DNA of 64,000 bases, from positions 36,216 through 100,215 of the forward strand of contig JAGRNT010000016.1 in the NCBI GenBank assembly GCA_020440605.1, given 5' to 3'. The notes beneath the pieces were generated by a model that was given only the letters and a program-made list of their open reading frames with translations, was not told the DNA's origin and searched no databases. This DNA comes from a bacterium (GTDB lineage Bacteria; 4484-113; JAFGCY01). The stretch's first letter is position 1. Each line of letters starts with the position of its first letter. Of the stretch, positions 8,122 to 17,314 are shown one piece after another. A program made the translations under genes and the position numbers.

Positions 8122-9774
8122 ATGAGAACAAGCGCACTGATCGCCGCCATGCTCGCGGCCAACACTGCACTGCTGGGCGGCTGCGGCGGTCAGGCCCTGC
8201 CGGCTGCGGCTGCACCGACACTCGCCAGCGGCCTGCCTGAAGTCCCGGCCGAGCTGGAGCGCAGCGCCAGCTATGACTCGGTGTTCCTGCTCAGCTACGG
8301 GGATGAATACCGCGCCACACTGGCCAGCAACCGCGTGACCATCGCCGGTGACAGCCTGCTGTTCAGCCCGGACTGGGATCCGGGCAGCCAGGCGGCGGAT
8401 GCAACGCAGCTGGCCTATGCCATGTACAGCTTCCCGCTGGCGGACTATCCGGGGCCGGACTACATCGACCTGCACTGGAACGGTGAGACCCCGGCAGCGG
8501 ACTACTGGGTGGGGATCGCGGATCCGGTGAGCCAGCGCTGGCAGTGGACAATGGGAGCGGCGCGCATCGAACCCGCGGGCGGCTTCGAGCCCTGGCTCTA
8601 CCCCTCCGGTGAGCTGCTGCTGGCCGTGCTCATGAGCGGCACGCAGGCCCATACTCTCGACAGCCTGCAGGTCGGCACGCCGCTCGTGCAGGATGAACTG
8701 CCGGTTGATGAAATCACGGTGCCCGAGGGCTTCCGCGTCAGCCTGTTCGCCTATCCCGTTGCCAACGCACGCGCGATCTGCCCCGGGCCGGATGACATTC
8801 TGTTCGTCGGCACACGCAGTGGCGGGCAGAGCGGCCTGTTCGCGCTGCAGGATCTTGACAACGACACCCTGATCAGTGACAGCGAGACGCATCCGATCTA
8901 CAACGGCTACACCCAGCCCTGCGGCGTGGACTACCGCGACGGGCATCTCTACTGGTCCGACATCAGCCGCATCTGGCGTGCGCCGATCACGGACCTGCTC
9001 GGGGCTCCGCCGGCCGCACAGCTCGTCAGCGACCAGTTCCCCATGGAGCAACACCACGGCTGGAAGTTCATTCGCTTCGGCCCGGACGGCAAGCTCTACG
9101 TGCCGGTAGGTGCGCCCTGCAACATCTGCGACGAGGGCGACCCCTACAACACGATCATGCGCATGGACAGCGACGGCAGCAACCTGGAGATCGTGGCTCG
9201 CGGGATCCGCAACACGGTCGGCTTCGACTGGCATCCGCTCACGGGTGAGCTGTGGTTCACTGACAACGGCCGCGACAGCCTCGGCGACGGCATCCCGCCG
9301 GATGAACTGAACCGCATCCCGGCGGATTTCGTGGGTACGCCGCATTTCGGCTACCCGCACTGGCACGGCGCGGACATCCCGGACCCGGTCTACGGTGCCG
9401 GGCACAGCGCGGCCGAGTTCGAGCTGCCGGCCCAGGAACTGGTGGCGCACTGCGCCGCACTCGGGATGCGCTTCTACGACGGGGAGATGTTCCCGCAGGA
9501 GTACCGCAACCAGATCTTCATCGCCGAGCATGGCGACTGGAACAACTTCTCTGACAACGTCGGATGCCGGGTCAGCCTGGTGCGCCTCAATGAGGCCGGT
9601 ACGCAGGCCGTTTCATATGAGCCCTTCGCCACGGGCTGGCAACGAGATGATGCACAGAAGAGCCGCTGGGACCGCCCGGCGGATGTGCATGTGCTGCCGG
9701 ATGGCTCGATGCTCGTCAGCGGCGACCAGGCCGGGGCGATCTACCGGATTACGTACCATGGGAGTGGGCAGTAG
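8122..9774 (+). CDS. Lipoprotein with sugar dehydrogenase-like beta-propeller
   Basis: A 550-residue protein with signal peptide and lipobox LLGGC, so it is a surface or periplasmic lipoprotein. Residues about 195-545 resemble the PQQ-dependent glucose/sorbosone dehydrogenase propeller: VPEGFRVSLFA at the start, RFGPDGKLYVPVGAPCN, GIRNTVGFDWHP, LWFTDNGRD and FIAEHGDWN. Members oxidise sugars when PQQ is bound; activity here is not shown. Residues about 50-180 carry a separate module (YWVGIADPVSQRWQW, ELLLAVLMSG) shared with the lipoproteins at 34743-37778 and, more weakly, 9936 and 11629. GGAGG precedes the start. Confidence 0.85.
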   Translation: MRTSALIAAMLAANTALLGGCGGQALPAAAAPTLASGLPEVPAELERSASYDSVFLLSYGDEYRATLASNRVTIAGDSLLFSPDWDPGSQAADATQLAYAMYSFPLADYPGPDYIDLHWNGETPAADYWVGIADPVSQRWQWTMGAARIEPAGGFEPWLYPSGELLLAVLMSGTQAHTLDSLQVGTPLVQDELPVDEITVPEGFRVSLFAYPVANARAICPGPDDILFVGTRSGGQSGLFALQDLDNDTLISDSETHPIYNGYTQPCGVDYRDGHLYWSDISRIWRAPITDLLGAPPAAQLVSDQFPMEQHHGWKFIRFGPDGKLYVPVGAPCNICDEGDPYNTIMRMDSDGSNLEIVARGIRNTVGFDWHPLTGELWFTDNGRDSLGDGIPPDELNRIPADFVGTPHFGYPHWHGADIPDPVYGAGHSAAEFELPAQELVAHCAALGMRFYDGEMFPQEYRNQIFIAEHGDWNNFSDNVGCRVSLVRLNEAGTQAVSYEPFATGWQRDDAQKSRWDRPADVHVLPDGSMLVSGDQAGAIYRITYHGSGQ

Positions 9775-9935
9775 TCAGTGGTCAGTGGTCAGAGGGAGAA
9801 TCAGTTGGCAGAAACAGAAACAGCAGAATTTGGTTGCCAGCTCACAGTTAACTGTTGCTGATTCCGCTGATTCTCATTCGGTTTCTGCTTCTCCCTCTGG
9901 TCACTGCCGACTGCCTACTGCCAACTGCCTTCTGA
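9775..9935. repeat. Imperfect inverted repeat between convergent genes
   Basis: CAGTGGTCAG-type repeats lead into a 16-bp arm near 9781-9796 that pairs (allowing G-T) with its complement near 9890-9905. CTGCCNA-type heptamers follow. It could act as a terminator-like hairpin for both flanking genes. Confidence 0.55.
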
Positions 9936-11261
9936 TCAGCGGAAGCTGTACAGGCTCTTTTCCATGTCAACATTGATCGCATAGTCCATGCTGCGCTCAG
10001 TGCCATTCAGCTGGGTCCAGCTCGTCTGCAGGCTGTACTCACCACCGGCTGCGACGGGGATTTCCATCTGGCCGTAGATATTGGTCTTGAGATTCAGCGT
10101 GCCGTTGTCACCGACGAACTGCACATCGGCAAAGGGCACGGGCACGCCGAACTGTCCGATCAGGATCGCGATGATCCCGTTGGCGGAGCCGCCCGGCAGT
10201 TCCAGCAGCGGAGCGCTGTTGAGGTCCGGCATAATTTCGTTGGGCATATGCAGGGTGAAGGGATGGATCAGGCAGTTCATCTCGCCGGGGCGGAAGAAGG
10301 CGCCGCGCCAGACATTGTAATCCTGGCCGTCCACCACACCCAGCTGTGTCACGGGAGCATGGCCATCGTTGCCACCGGAGATGTCCATGGGCTGCGCGAA
10401 GTAGATCATCCCGTCCTCGCTGATGTCCGGGATCACGAAGTCCTGGCGGTAGAGCGTGCCGTCCTGGATGAAGTTGAACAGGCGGTCGCCCCAGGCGCAG
10501 GTGCCCTCCGTGCCGTTGGCATAGGCATCCTCCACGCTCTGGTGGATCGTGCGCCATTCCCAGGCCTCCATGTCCATGATGATCCCGTTGTAACCGGCGT
10601 TGCCGGGATGGCCGATCGCCACCAGCAGGTAGGCGCTGCCATTGGGCCAGATGTAATCGCGGCCGTTCGTGAAGCCGAAGTCGAAGGCTTGGCTGAAGCC
10701 GTCGACGTCCGTGCCGTCAATTTCGTAGTGCAGGGTCTCGGGGCCGATGCCGTTGGCAGCACGCCCCCCGAGCTCCCAGAAGCCGCTGCTGGCATTGGCC
10801 AGCGCGAAGAAGGAGCGCGTACTGGCGGGGCTGAAGCTCAGGTCGCTGGCAATTGACACGAGGTGGTCGCCCTGGGCGGCGGGGATTTCCCAGATCGCCC
10901 AGGCGATGATGCGGCGGAACTGCTCGCCCTCGGGGACATCCGTCACCAGCTTGCCGTCAATCTCGCTCAGGTTGTTGACGGCGATGTAGTCGCGCCTGTC
11001 CACGTTGCCATCCTGGTTGTAGTCCCCGGCCAGTGAGGCCCCGCGCGTGCTGAGCGAGGCCAGCTCCGAGGTGCCGGGCACTCCGGCCGTGCCGAGGTCG
11101 CTGTCCGCGAGCTCCTCCACGGTATCCGGGAACTGCTGCTGGGGCTGGCCCGTGCCACCGCCGCCGCCGCAGGCACTCGCCAGCAGGGCGAGCAGGATCA
11201 GGGCTGCCGGCAGCAGGGCCGGCCGGCGGGATCTGCTCCCGCTGGTTGCATATCCAGTCAT
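9936..11261 (-). CDS. Secreted lipoprotein, tandem paralogue A
   Basis: A 441-residue protein with a long positive n-region, hydrophobic core and lipobox LASAC, followed by a Gly/Thr/Pro linker. A calcium-binding, dockerin-like half-repeat (DYNQDGNVDRRDY) lies near residue 90. The central region shares FFALANASSGFWELGG, YLLVAIGHPGNAGYNGI and NGIIAILIGQFG with the next gene (11629-12936), so the two are paralogues. I recognise no enzyme. The ATG at 11261 has AGAGGAG about 7 nt upstream; the open frame before it is not coding-like. Confidence 0.75.
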   Translation of the reverse strand: MTGYATSGSRSRRPALLPAALILLALLASACGGGGGTGQPQQQFPDTVEELADSDLGTAGVPGTSELASLSTRGASLAGDYNQDGNVDRRDYIAVNNLSEIDGKLVTDVPEGEQFRRIIAWAIWEIPAAQGDHLVSIASDLSFSPASTRSFFALANASSGFWELGGRAANGIGPETLHYEIDGTDVDGFSQAFDFGFTNGRDYIWPNGSAYLLVAIGHPGNAGYNGIIMDMEAWEWRTIHQSVEDAYANGTEGTCAWGDRLFNFIQDGTLYRQDFVIPDISEDGMIYFAQPMDISGGNDGHAPVTQLGVVDGQDYNVWRGAFFRPGEMNCLIHPFTLHMPNEIMPDLNSAPLLELPGGSANGIIAILIGQFGVPVPFADVQFVGDNGTLNLKTNIYGQMEIPVAAGGEYSLQTSWTQLNGTERSMDYAINVDMEKSLYSFR

Positions 11262-11410
11262 TACGTATCTCCTCTGACCAGTTCCGGTCATCGATGGTTT
11301 CCGGACATGCCGTGCATGCCCCCCATCCCTGTCGCACCGATCTGGGAGTCCCCGTCGCAAGGTTAAGTTTCAGTTTAACAGAGGAAACTGACTGAGGGTC
11401 AGGGAAAGGG

Positions 11411-11605
11411 GTGGAAGAGTTCACCACGAAGGACACGAATATGGAAGACTTAACCACAGAGGACACAAACAAGGAAAATTCACCACGAAGGGCACGAAGA
11501 TCACGAAGATTTCTGATGCTCACGAAGAAGTTCGATAGTTCGAATTTTCTTCTTTGTGAACCCGATAAACCTTTGTGCCCTTCGTGCCCTTTGTGGTGAA
11601 TGTTT
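11411..11605. repeat. CACGAAGG-type long inverted repeat, copy 1
   Basis: Tandem CACCACGAAGGACACGAA-like units (period about 9) are followed by complementary GTGCCCTTCGTGCC arms, so the region can fold into a long hairpin with tip near 11530-11545. A closely similar copy lies at 13077-13295; together they bracket the lipoprotein gene 11629-12936. Confidence 0.75.
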
Positions 11606-11628
11606 TCCAACAGTTCCGGCTATACGCC

Positions 11629-12936
11629 TTACTGCACGGCGGGCAGCAGCAGGCCGACATACTGCTCGCCGGACTTCTGCACCTGCAGCTCGAACTGCAG
11701 CAGCGGGTTGGCATCGTCGCCGACACCGAACGCATAGCTGCCTTCCTCGAGACCGTCGACCACGATCCGCCCGCGGCTGTCGGTCACTCCGACGATCGGG
11801 GTGTTGTCAAGATCGGTCTGCTGGAGCACGTAGGAGACATCCGGAATGGGACCAAACAGGCCGATCAGGATCGCGATGATCCCGTTTGCCGTGCCATTGC
11901 CGCTGATGTCCTGCAGCGGGGCTCCGTTCACGAAGCGCACGCTGCCGTCAATCAGCTGGGTGTAGGCATATTCATGGCTCGCACCGTTCATGCTGTTGAC
12001 ATCGAAGAAGTGCACGCCGGGGTCGCTGTCATTGTGGTCGGTCCACTGCGGGGCCATGTCCAGCTGCTCCTCCATGTCGGTGCCGAGCGCGAGGCGTGCG
12101 CTGAATCCGGGCGGCATGCCGATGTTGAACCCGAGCGTGTTGGAGGTGCCGTCCTTGATCAGCGAGAAGCTGTCCTCGCCCCACTGCATGCTGTATTCCT
12201 CATCCGGGTAGCCAACCGAGGCAGTATTGCGCAGGTAGGTCCATTCGACCTCGGTGTAGCCGAGCGTGATCCCGTTGAAGCCGCCGTTGCCGGGATGGCC
12301 GAACAGCACTGCCAGGTAGCTGTTGCCGGAGGGCATGCTGTAGTCCTCTGACTGGCTGAAGTTGACGAAATTGCCGCCATTCAGGATCCCGCCGCCCTGG
12401 CTCAGGGGCAGGCGTCCGCCGATCTCCCAGCCGCCCAGGCCCTGGTTGGCAAGCGCATAGAACACACGTCCTGCGGAGCCCGCGCCGCCGTTGCCAAGCT
12501 GCATGCAGTACAGATGGTTGTCAGCGCCGCCGGGGATCTCGAAGATGCCCCAGGCCAGCACACGGCCGGTTTCAGCTTCCGGGGCATCGACTTTCAGGCC
12601 GCCGCCCGGAGCTTCCGCCAGGTTGCGGCTGGCAAGCAGGCTGTCCCAGCCGAGGCTGAGGTTGATTACGAGCTGCGTTTCATCCGGGAAGTCGAGCATC
12701 GAGGATGATTTCGAGCTGACGGATGCCAGGCTGTTGATGTCGGGCAGGCCCGCGCTCGCGATGTCGCTGGAGCTGAGTTCCTCAACCGCAGCGGGGTAGT
12801 TAGGGCCCGGGTCGGGCTGGCCCGTTCCGCCGCCACCGCCGCAGGCTGCGAGTGAGAGGCAGAAAATGAACAGGCTGACAGCCGCCAGCCGCTGTGCTGT
12901 GGACAGGCCACTTGAAGTGAACATTGAAGATTGCAT
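11629..12936 (-). CDS. Secreted lipoprotein, tandem paralogue B
   Basis: A 435-residue protein with signal peptide and lipobox LAAC, then a Gly-rich linker like paralogue A. Shared blocks are VFYALANQGLGGWEIGG, SYLAVLFGHPGNGGFNGI and ANGIIAILIGLFG. The last 80 residues (GVTDSRGRIVVDGLEEGSYAF) look like a carboxypeptidase-regulatory-type beta sandwich. Its role is unknown, probably surface-exposed. AGGAGG lies 7 nt before the ATG. The gene is flanked on both sides by related inverted repeats. Confidence 0.75.
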   Translation of the reverse strand: MQSSMFTSSGLSTAQRLAAVSLFIFCLSLAACGGGGGTGQPDPGPNYPAAVEELSSSDIASAGLPDINSLASVSSKSSSMLDFPDETQLVINLSLGWDSLLASRNLAEAPGGGLKVDAPEAETGRVLAWGIFEIPGGADNHLYCMQLGNGGAGSAGRVFYALANQGLGGWEIGGRLPLSQGGGILNGGNFVNFSQSEDYSMPSGNSYLAVLFGHPGNGGFNGITLGYTEVEWTYLRNTASVGYPDEEYSMQWGEDSFSLIKDGTSNTLGFNIGMPPGFSARLALGTDMEEQLDMAPQWTDHNDSDPGVHFFDVNSMNGASHEYAYTQLIDGSVRFVNGAPLQDISGNGTANGIIAILIGLFGPIPDVSYVLQQTDLDNTPIVGVTDSRGRIVVDGLEEGSYAFGVGDDANPLLQFELQVQKSGEQYVGLLLPAVQ

Positions 12937-13076
12937 CGGATCCTCCTGGAACCATTTGATTGGTATGGAGGCCGGCCGGATTGCGTGCCCGCCGGTCCCG
13001 CTGTACCGGTATCAGAGTGCCGGTCAGTTCCGGGAGTTTCACACATGTGCGGGATTGAGGGCAAATCTGCGCGGAA

Positions 13077-13295
13077 GAGTTCACCACGAAGGGAACGAAG
13101 GGAGAAGAGTTCACCACGAAGGACACAGAGATCACGAAGAATTTTCTGATTCACAAACAGGGAAAGCCAAACCACGGAGGACACGAAGATCACGAAGTTT
13201 TCTGATGCTCACGAAGAGTTCCGGTGGACCCGGAATAGCTGCTTTGTGAACCCGAAAAACCTTTGTGTCCTTCGCGCCCTTTGCGGTGAAAATTC
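13077..13295. repeat. CACGAAGG-type long inverted repeat, copy 2
   Basis: Same plan as 11411-11605: CACCACGAAGG units, a conserved TTTTCTGATGCTCACGAAGA middle, then a complementary arm ending TTTGCGGTGAAAA. Before it, 12937-13076 holds no recognisable feature. Confidence 0.75.
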
Positions 13296-13331
13296 CTCAC
13301 GTCCTTTCCGCACCTGCCTTAGACTGCTTGC

Positions 13332-13859
13332 ATGCAGATCGTGATCATGGACCACCAGCCGCGCTGGGCGGAGGAATACCGGGCAATCGAGCAGGCCTTA
13401 AAAGACGTGGTCGGGCCGGAGGTACGGCGCATCGACCATATCGGCAGCACAAGCGTGCCGGGTCTGGCCGCCAAGGACATCATCGACATCCAGCTCAGCG
13501 TGACGGCCATCGAACCGGTGGCCGCCTATGGCAGGGGCCTGGAGACGCTGGGCTACTTCGAGAAGCCGGGCAACCCCGAGCGCAACAAGCGCTACTTTCG
13601 GGAAAGTGGCGGGATGCGCCGGACCCATATACATATAAGGGAGAGCGGGGCCTTCGGCCAGCAGTTCGCGCTGCTGTTCCGCGACTACCTGCGCGCAAGC
13701 CCCGGGGAATGCGAGTACTACGCAGCACAGAAGCGAGAGCTGGCGCAACGGGAGTGGGAGAACGTGAGCGACTTCGGCGATGCCAAGGACCCGCTCTTCT
13801 GGGAGATCGCGCGTCGCGCCAATGCCTGGCAGCAGGCGACGGCCTGGAGGAGCGGGTAG
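13332..13859 (+). CDS. GrpB family (UPF0157) nucleotidyltransferase-fold protein
   Basis: A 175-residue protein with the family hallmark HIGSTSVPGLAAKDIIDIQ (about 36-54) and the C-terminal YYAAQKRELAQREW segment. GrpB proteins have a nucleotidyltransferase-like fold; their substrate is generally unknown. No Shine-Dalgarno is seen. Instead TAGACT at 13320-13325 ends 6 nt before the ATG, so a leaderless mRNA is likely. The gene stops 26 bp before mnmA. Confidence 0.88.
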   Translation: MQIVIMDHQPRWAEEYRAIEQALKDVVGPEVRRIDHIGSTSVPGLAAKDIIDIQLSVTAIEPVAAYGRGLETLGYFEKPGNPERNKRYFRESGGMRRTHIHIRESGAFGQQFALLFRDYLRASPGECEYYAAQKRELAQREWENVSDFGDAKDPLFWEIARRANAWQQATAWRSG

Positions 13860-13885
13860 GGAATCCGCGTTACAATATCCCTCCT

Positions 13886-14965
13886 ATGTCGAAGGGACGT
13901 GTGATGGTGGCGATGTCGGGCGGCGTGGATTCCTCAGTGGCCGCGCTGATGCTGACGCGCGCAGGCTATGAATGCATCGGCATGACCGCCATCCTCTTCG
14001 GTGATGCGAGTGCAGCCGGGCCCTGCTGCGGCACCGAGGGGGCGAATTCCGCCGAATGCGTCTGCAACAAGCTCGGGATCGAGTTCCGCCACATCGACCT
14101 CTCGGAGCTGTTCGAGCAGCAGGTGATCGGGCGCTTCCTCGGTGAATATGACAGCGGGCGCACGCCCAACCCCTGCAGTGACTGCAACCGCTTCATCAAG
14201 TTCGACACCTTCTTCAGGTACGCCGATGAATGGGGCTGCGACTACGTTGCCACTGGGCATTACGCGCGCATCATTGAGGATGGCAACACGCGCCTGCTGG
14301 GCACGGGAATTGACAACAACAAGGACCAGAGCTACTTCCTGGCCTGCATCCCGCCGGACAGGCTCAGGCGCGTGCTGTTCCCGCTCGGCGGGATTGACAA
14401 GCCGGAGGTCCGGCGGCTGGCGCGTGAGGCCCTGCTGCCGACGGCGCACCGCACGGAGAGCCAGGATGTCTGCTTCATGCACAACGGGGCCGGGATCGAC
14501 GAGCTGATGAGCTGGCACCTGGGCCGCGTGCCCGAGCCGGGTGAGGTGGTGGACGAGGAAGGCCGCGTGCTGTCAACGCACAAGGGCTACCAGCGCTACA
14601 CCGTCGGCCAGCGGCGCGGGATGCGGCTCGGAGGCGGCACCGAGGGCCTCGTGGTGCACCGCGTGGAACCGGAGACGAACCGGGTGGTGGTGGCGATGAA
14701 GGATGCGCACCCGCTGGACTATGTGGGGCTGCGCGAGTTCGTTGACATGGCGCCGGGCCGCTGGCAACCGGGGGAGGACATCCAGGTGCGGATGCGCTAC
14801 CGCCAGCCGCTGTTCAGGGCGCGGGTGCTTACGCACGAGGGACAGATCCGCGTGTACCCGCTGGAGCGGCAGTACGGCGCGGCACTCGGACAGTGGTGCG
14901 TCGGCTACGCTGGCGACGTGGTGCTGTTCGGGGGAATCATCGATGGTGTTTCCTACGAAACATAG
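13886..14965 (+). CDS. mnmA: tRNA 2-thiouridylase MnmA
   Basis: A 359-residue enzyme that thiolates U34 of tRNA-Lys, -Glu and -Gln. It has the PP-loop SGGVDSSVAA near the start, GHYAR and KDQSYFL in the ATPase domain, and the central QRRGMRLGG domain. The first catalytic cysteine segment reads TPNPCSDCNRFIKF: it has CxxC where E. coli has DxxC, and the second cysteine is in SQDVCFM. The three-cysteine form fits an iron-sulfur-dependent enzyme, which is inference. TACAAT at 13871-13876 lies 9 nt before the ATG with no clear ribosome binding site. Confidence 0.95.
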   Translation: MSKGRVMVAMSGGVDSSVAALMLTRAGYECIGMTAILFGDASAAGPCCGTEGANSAECVCNKLGIEFRHIDLSELFEQQVIGRFLGEYDSGRTPNPCSDCNRFIKFDTFFRYADEWGCDYVATGHYARIIEDGNTRLLGTGIDNNKDQSYFLACIPPDRLRRVLFPLGGIDKPEVRRLAREALLPTAHRTESQDVCFMHNGAGIDELMSWHLGRVPEPGEVVDEEGRVLSTHKGYQRYTVGQRRGMRLGGGTEGLVVHRVEPETNRVVVAMKDAHPLDYVGLREFVDMAPGRWQPGEDIQVRMRYRQPLFRARVLTHEGQIRVYPLERQYGAALGQWCVGYAGDVVLFGGIIDGVSYET

Positions 14966-15052
14966 GGTGTAGGATCTAGGTTGTGGGGGGTAGGGCTGGT
15001 GTCACGCTGCGCGTGACCATTACTCCATGTCAATGCCTGCGGCATTGAATTT
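14966..15052. repeat. Two short hairpins after mnmA
   Basis: GTCACGC-TGC-GCGTGAC (15001-15017) and TCAATGCC-TGC-GGCATTGA (15030-15048) share the loop TGC but have unrelated stems. They lie between GTAGG-rich repeat DNA and the 37-bp minisatellite. Confidence 0.7.
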
Positions 15053-15274
15053 TGCTACACCCGACGACCCAGCTCCTACGTCCTCGGTATGCTACACCCG
15101 ACGACCAAGCTCCTACGTCCTCGGTATGTTGCACCCGACGACCCAGCTCCAACGTCCTCGGTCTGCTTCACCCGACAACCCAGCTCCTAGGTCCTCGGTA
15201 TGCCACACCCGACGACCCAGCTCCTACGTCCTCGGTCTGCTACACCCGACAACCTAGCTCCTACGTCCTCGCAT
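15053..15274. repeat. 37-bp minisatellite, six units
   Basis: Six head-to-tail units of exactly 37 bp (15053, 15090, 15127, 15164, 15201, 15238) each begin TGC(T)NCACCCGAC and end TCCTCGGT. Differences are scattered point changes. The last unit supplies the final codons and stop of the DUF5693 gene on the minus strand. Degenerate relatives lie near 24800-24870 and 25613-25787. There are no unique spacers, so this is not CRISPR. Confidence 0.95.
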
Positions 15275-17314
15275 CAGCCACCAGCTCCAGATGCTGCCAA
15301 CTCCGATCGCCAGCACGCACCACACGAGGCCGGTTGCAGCGCCCAGCGCGAGACCGAGCAGCACGCGGGTGATCGTCAGTTCCAGCGGGGTGTGCAGGTG
15401 GCAGAAGGTGTTGAGGATGCTGATCTGGCCGAGCAGCGCGCCGATCCCGAGCATCACCGAGACGCGGGTGCGCCAGGCGATGGACAGCAGGAACAGCATC
15501 AGCAGCGGATGGCCGAGCAGTTCCTTGGTGCGCGGGCGCACGCCGAAGCTCTGCTCCAGCACCTCGCGGAACAGGCTCTCGAAGGACAGCACGCCGAGCA
15601 GGGAGTCGTTGCCAGAGCGCAGCAGCACCACGCCGATGATCCCCATCGCGATCAGGATGAAGGCCACGTCGCCATAGCGGATCGGCGACTGCCAGAGTGT
15701 CGAGAAGCGTTGCCAGTAGCCGACGAGGCGGTTCTCGGCGGCCAGCCAGGCGTCGGCGAGCGTTTCCGCCTGCCAGGCCCAGGCCGCGAACAGCAGCACC
15801 GGCACGGCCATGGCGAGTGTCACGCCGCGGAACTCCGAGAGCTTGAGGATGCCCTCGGCACCGGCCAGCGCGCCATGGATGATGATGCCGCCCGCCATGC
15901 TGAACAGGCTGGCAACTCCGAGACTGAGCATGGCGATGAAGATCCGCCGCGGGCAGAAGCGCTTGCAGATCAGCCGCGTGGTCAGGTACATGTTGACATG
16001 CATCGCCATCCAGAATCCGACCAGCGGGAAGGCGATGGCAGCCAGCAGCAGCAGGATATCGCGGGCCGCACTGCTGAAGGTGGCCGCGCCGGCGGCGAGC
16101 AGTCCTGTTGCCAGCATGCCAAGGAAGAGCGGCAGGGGAATGGACTCCCGGCCCGGGAAGGCAAGCAGGCCAATCAGCAGCAGGATGCCGGGCAGCCAGG
16201 CCGCCACCCAGATGCCGCCCCTGAAGTCCGGCATCACGGACTGCAGCGTCCGCGGCTGCTTGGCAATCGTGAAGCCTTCCGTCTGCAGTTCGCTGACAAG
16301 GGTCTGGAAGTAGCGGCGGTTGAGTTCCACGAGGCGCTGAACGTAACCCGTGTCACCGGCACTGCCTCCATTGAGCTGCTTGCCACGGATGAAGGGCCGC
16401 ACGTAGAGCACGCGCATGCTGCGCTCATCCACCGCGCGCATGTACCTGGCAACGGCCCCGGCGATGTCGTAGTTGTCCATTTCCTCGGGCGGGATGCTGT
16501 GCAGGCGGGCCAGGTGGATCTGCCCCTCACTGTCCGTCATCCGCCGGGCCAGCCCGCCACCGCCGTCCTGCTCGTCAAATTCCACCCAGCAGAATGTCTG
16601 TCCATTGGCCTTGATCGCATCCGCCACTTCATCCAGGCGGCCGGGGTAGCCGAGCACGGTCGGTCCCTGGAACAGCACAAGCGGCTGATTGGCAATGAAG
16701 CCCATTGTTTCCTGCAGGCCATGGTCGCCGAGGAACTCCGAGCCGCCGGGGCGCAGGATCAGCGAGGCACCATGCAGCGCGGCCGCATCCTGCACACTCT
16801 GGAACCAGGCTACCGGCAGCAGGCGCAGGTCCTCCTCCGGCATCGCCGGGAACTGCACAACGAGATTCTCGTAGCCGCTGGCGAAGCGCGCCACACGGCG
16901 GTATGGATAGCCATGACGACTGGCTCCGCGCGCGATGTCAGCGCTGTAGCGCTCATCAGTCACTTCATAGGCCGGTGCCCCCGTTGCCATTTCCGCCTGA
17001 GCGAGGATCCCGCTGTCCAGCAGGCTGCCGACGGTTTCCTCACCATAGCAGAGCTGCGCACCGGGCAGGGCTGCCAGCAGTTGCCAGGGCTGCTCGCTGT
17101 CCTCGGGATAGGAGATGGAGCCGCCGGAAGCATCCGGCAGGGAGGCCAGGGCCTGCCAGTCCACCATCACCGCGACATCCTTGTAGCTCCTGTCCAGCAC
17201 GCTGCGGCTCATGCAGAAGATCGCACTGCCAATTGCGGCAACAGCGGTGAACATCAGCGCAATGCCCAGCAGGTTCCTCCTGCTGATCATCATGCCTTGC
17301 CTGTTCTCGCTCAC
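15254..17314 (-). CDS. DUF5693 family membrane protein
   Basis: A 686-residue protein with one N-terminal membrane segment, a large extracytoplasmic part (about 40-370) and then about eight to nine membrane helices (375-680). The soluble part has TIM-barrel-like phrases (LILRPGGSEFLGD, VLFQGPTVLGYPG, RVLYVRPF) typical of DUF5693, a family often found near cell-wall polysaccharide genes. The start is GTG at 17314, which overlaps the previous stop (GTGA) and has GGGGAG 5 nt upstream; GTG at 17320 is also possible. Its last codons come from a minisatellite unit. Confidence 0.85.
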   Translation of the reverse strand: MSENRQGMMISRRNLLGIALMFTAVAAIGSAIFCMSRSVLDRSYKDVAVMVDWQALASLPDASGGSISYPEDSEQPWQLLAALPGAQLCYGEETVGSLLDSGILAQAEMATGAPAYEVTDERYSADIARGASRHGYPYRRVARFASGYENLVVQFPAMPEEDLRLLPVAWFQSVQDAAALHGASLILRPGGSEFLGDHGLQETMGFIANQPLVLFQGPTVLGYPGRLDEVADAIKANGQTFCWVEFDEQDGGGGLARRMTDSEGQIHLARLHSIPPEEMDNYDIAGAVARYMRAVDERSMRVLYVRPFIRGKQLNGGSAGDTGYVQRLVELNRRYFQTLVSELQTEGFTIAKQPRTLQSVMPDFRGGIWVAAWLPGILLLIGLLAFPGRESIPLPLFLGMLATGLLAAGAATFSSAARDILLLLAAIAFPLVGFWMAMHVNMYLTTRLICKRFCPRRIFIAMLSLGVASLFSMAGGIIIHGALAGAEGILKLSEFRGVTLAMAVPVLLFAAWAWQAETLADAWLAAENRLVGYWQRFSTLWQSPIRYGDVAFILIAMGIIGVVLLRSGNDSLLGVLSFESLFREVLEQSFGVRPRTKELLGHPLLMLFLLSIAWRTRVSVMLGIGALLGQISILNTFCHLHTPLELTITRVLLGLALGAATGLVWCVLAIGVGSIWSWWLMRGRRS

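Noticed and set aside
13265..13885. Long N-terminal extension of MnmA
   Set aside because: The upstream open frame overlaps the GrpB-family gene in another frame and has no MnmA homology. The family start coincides with 13886.
15053..15274. Possible CRISPR array
   Set aside because: Repeats are directly adjacent with no unique spacers, and no cas genes are present.
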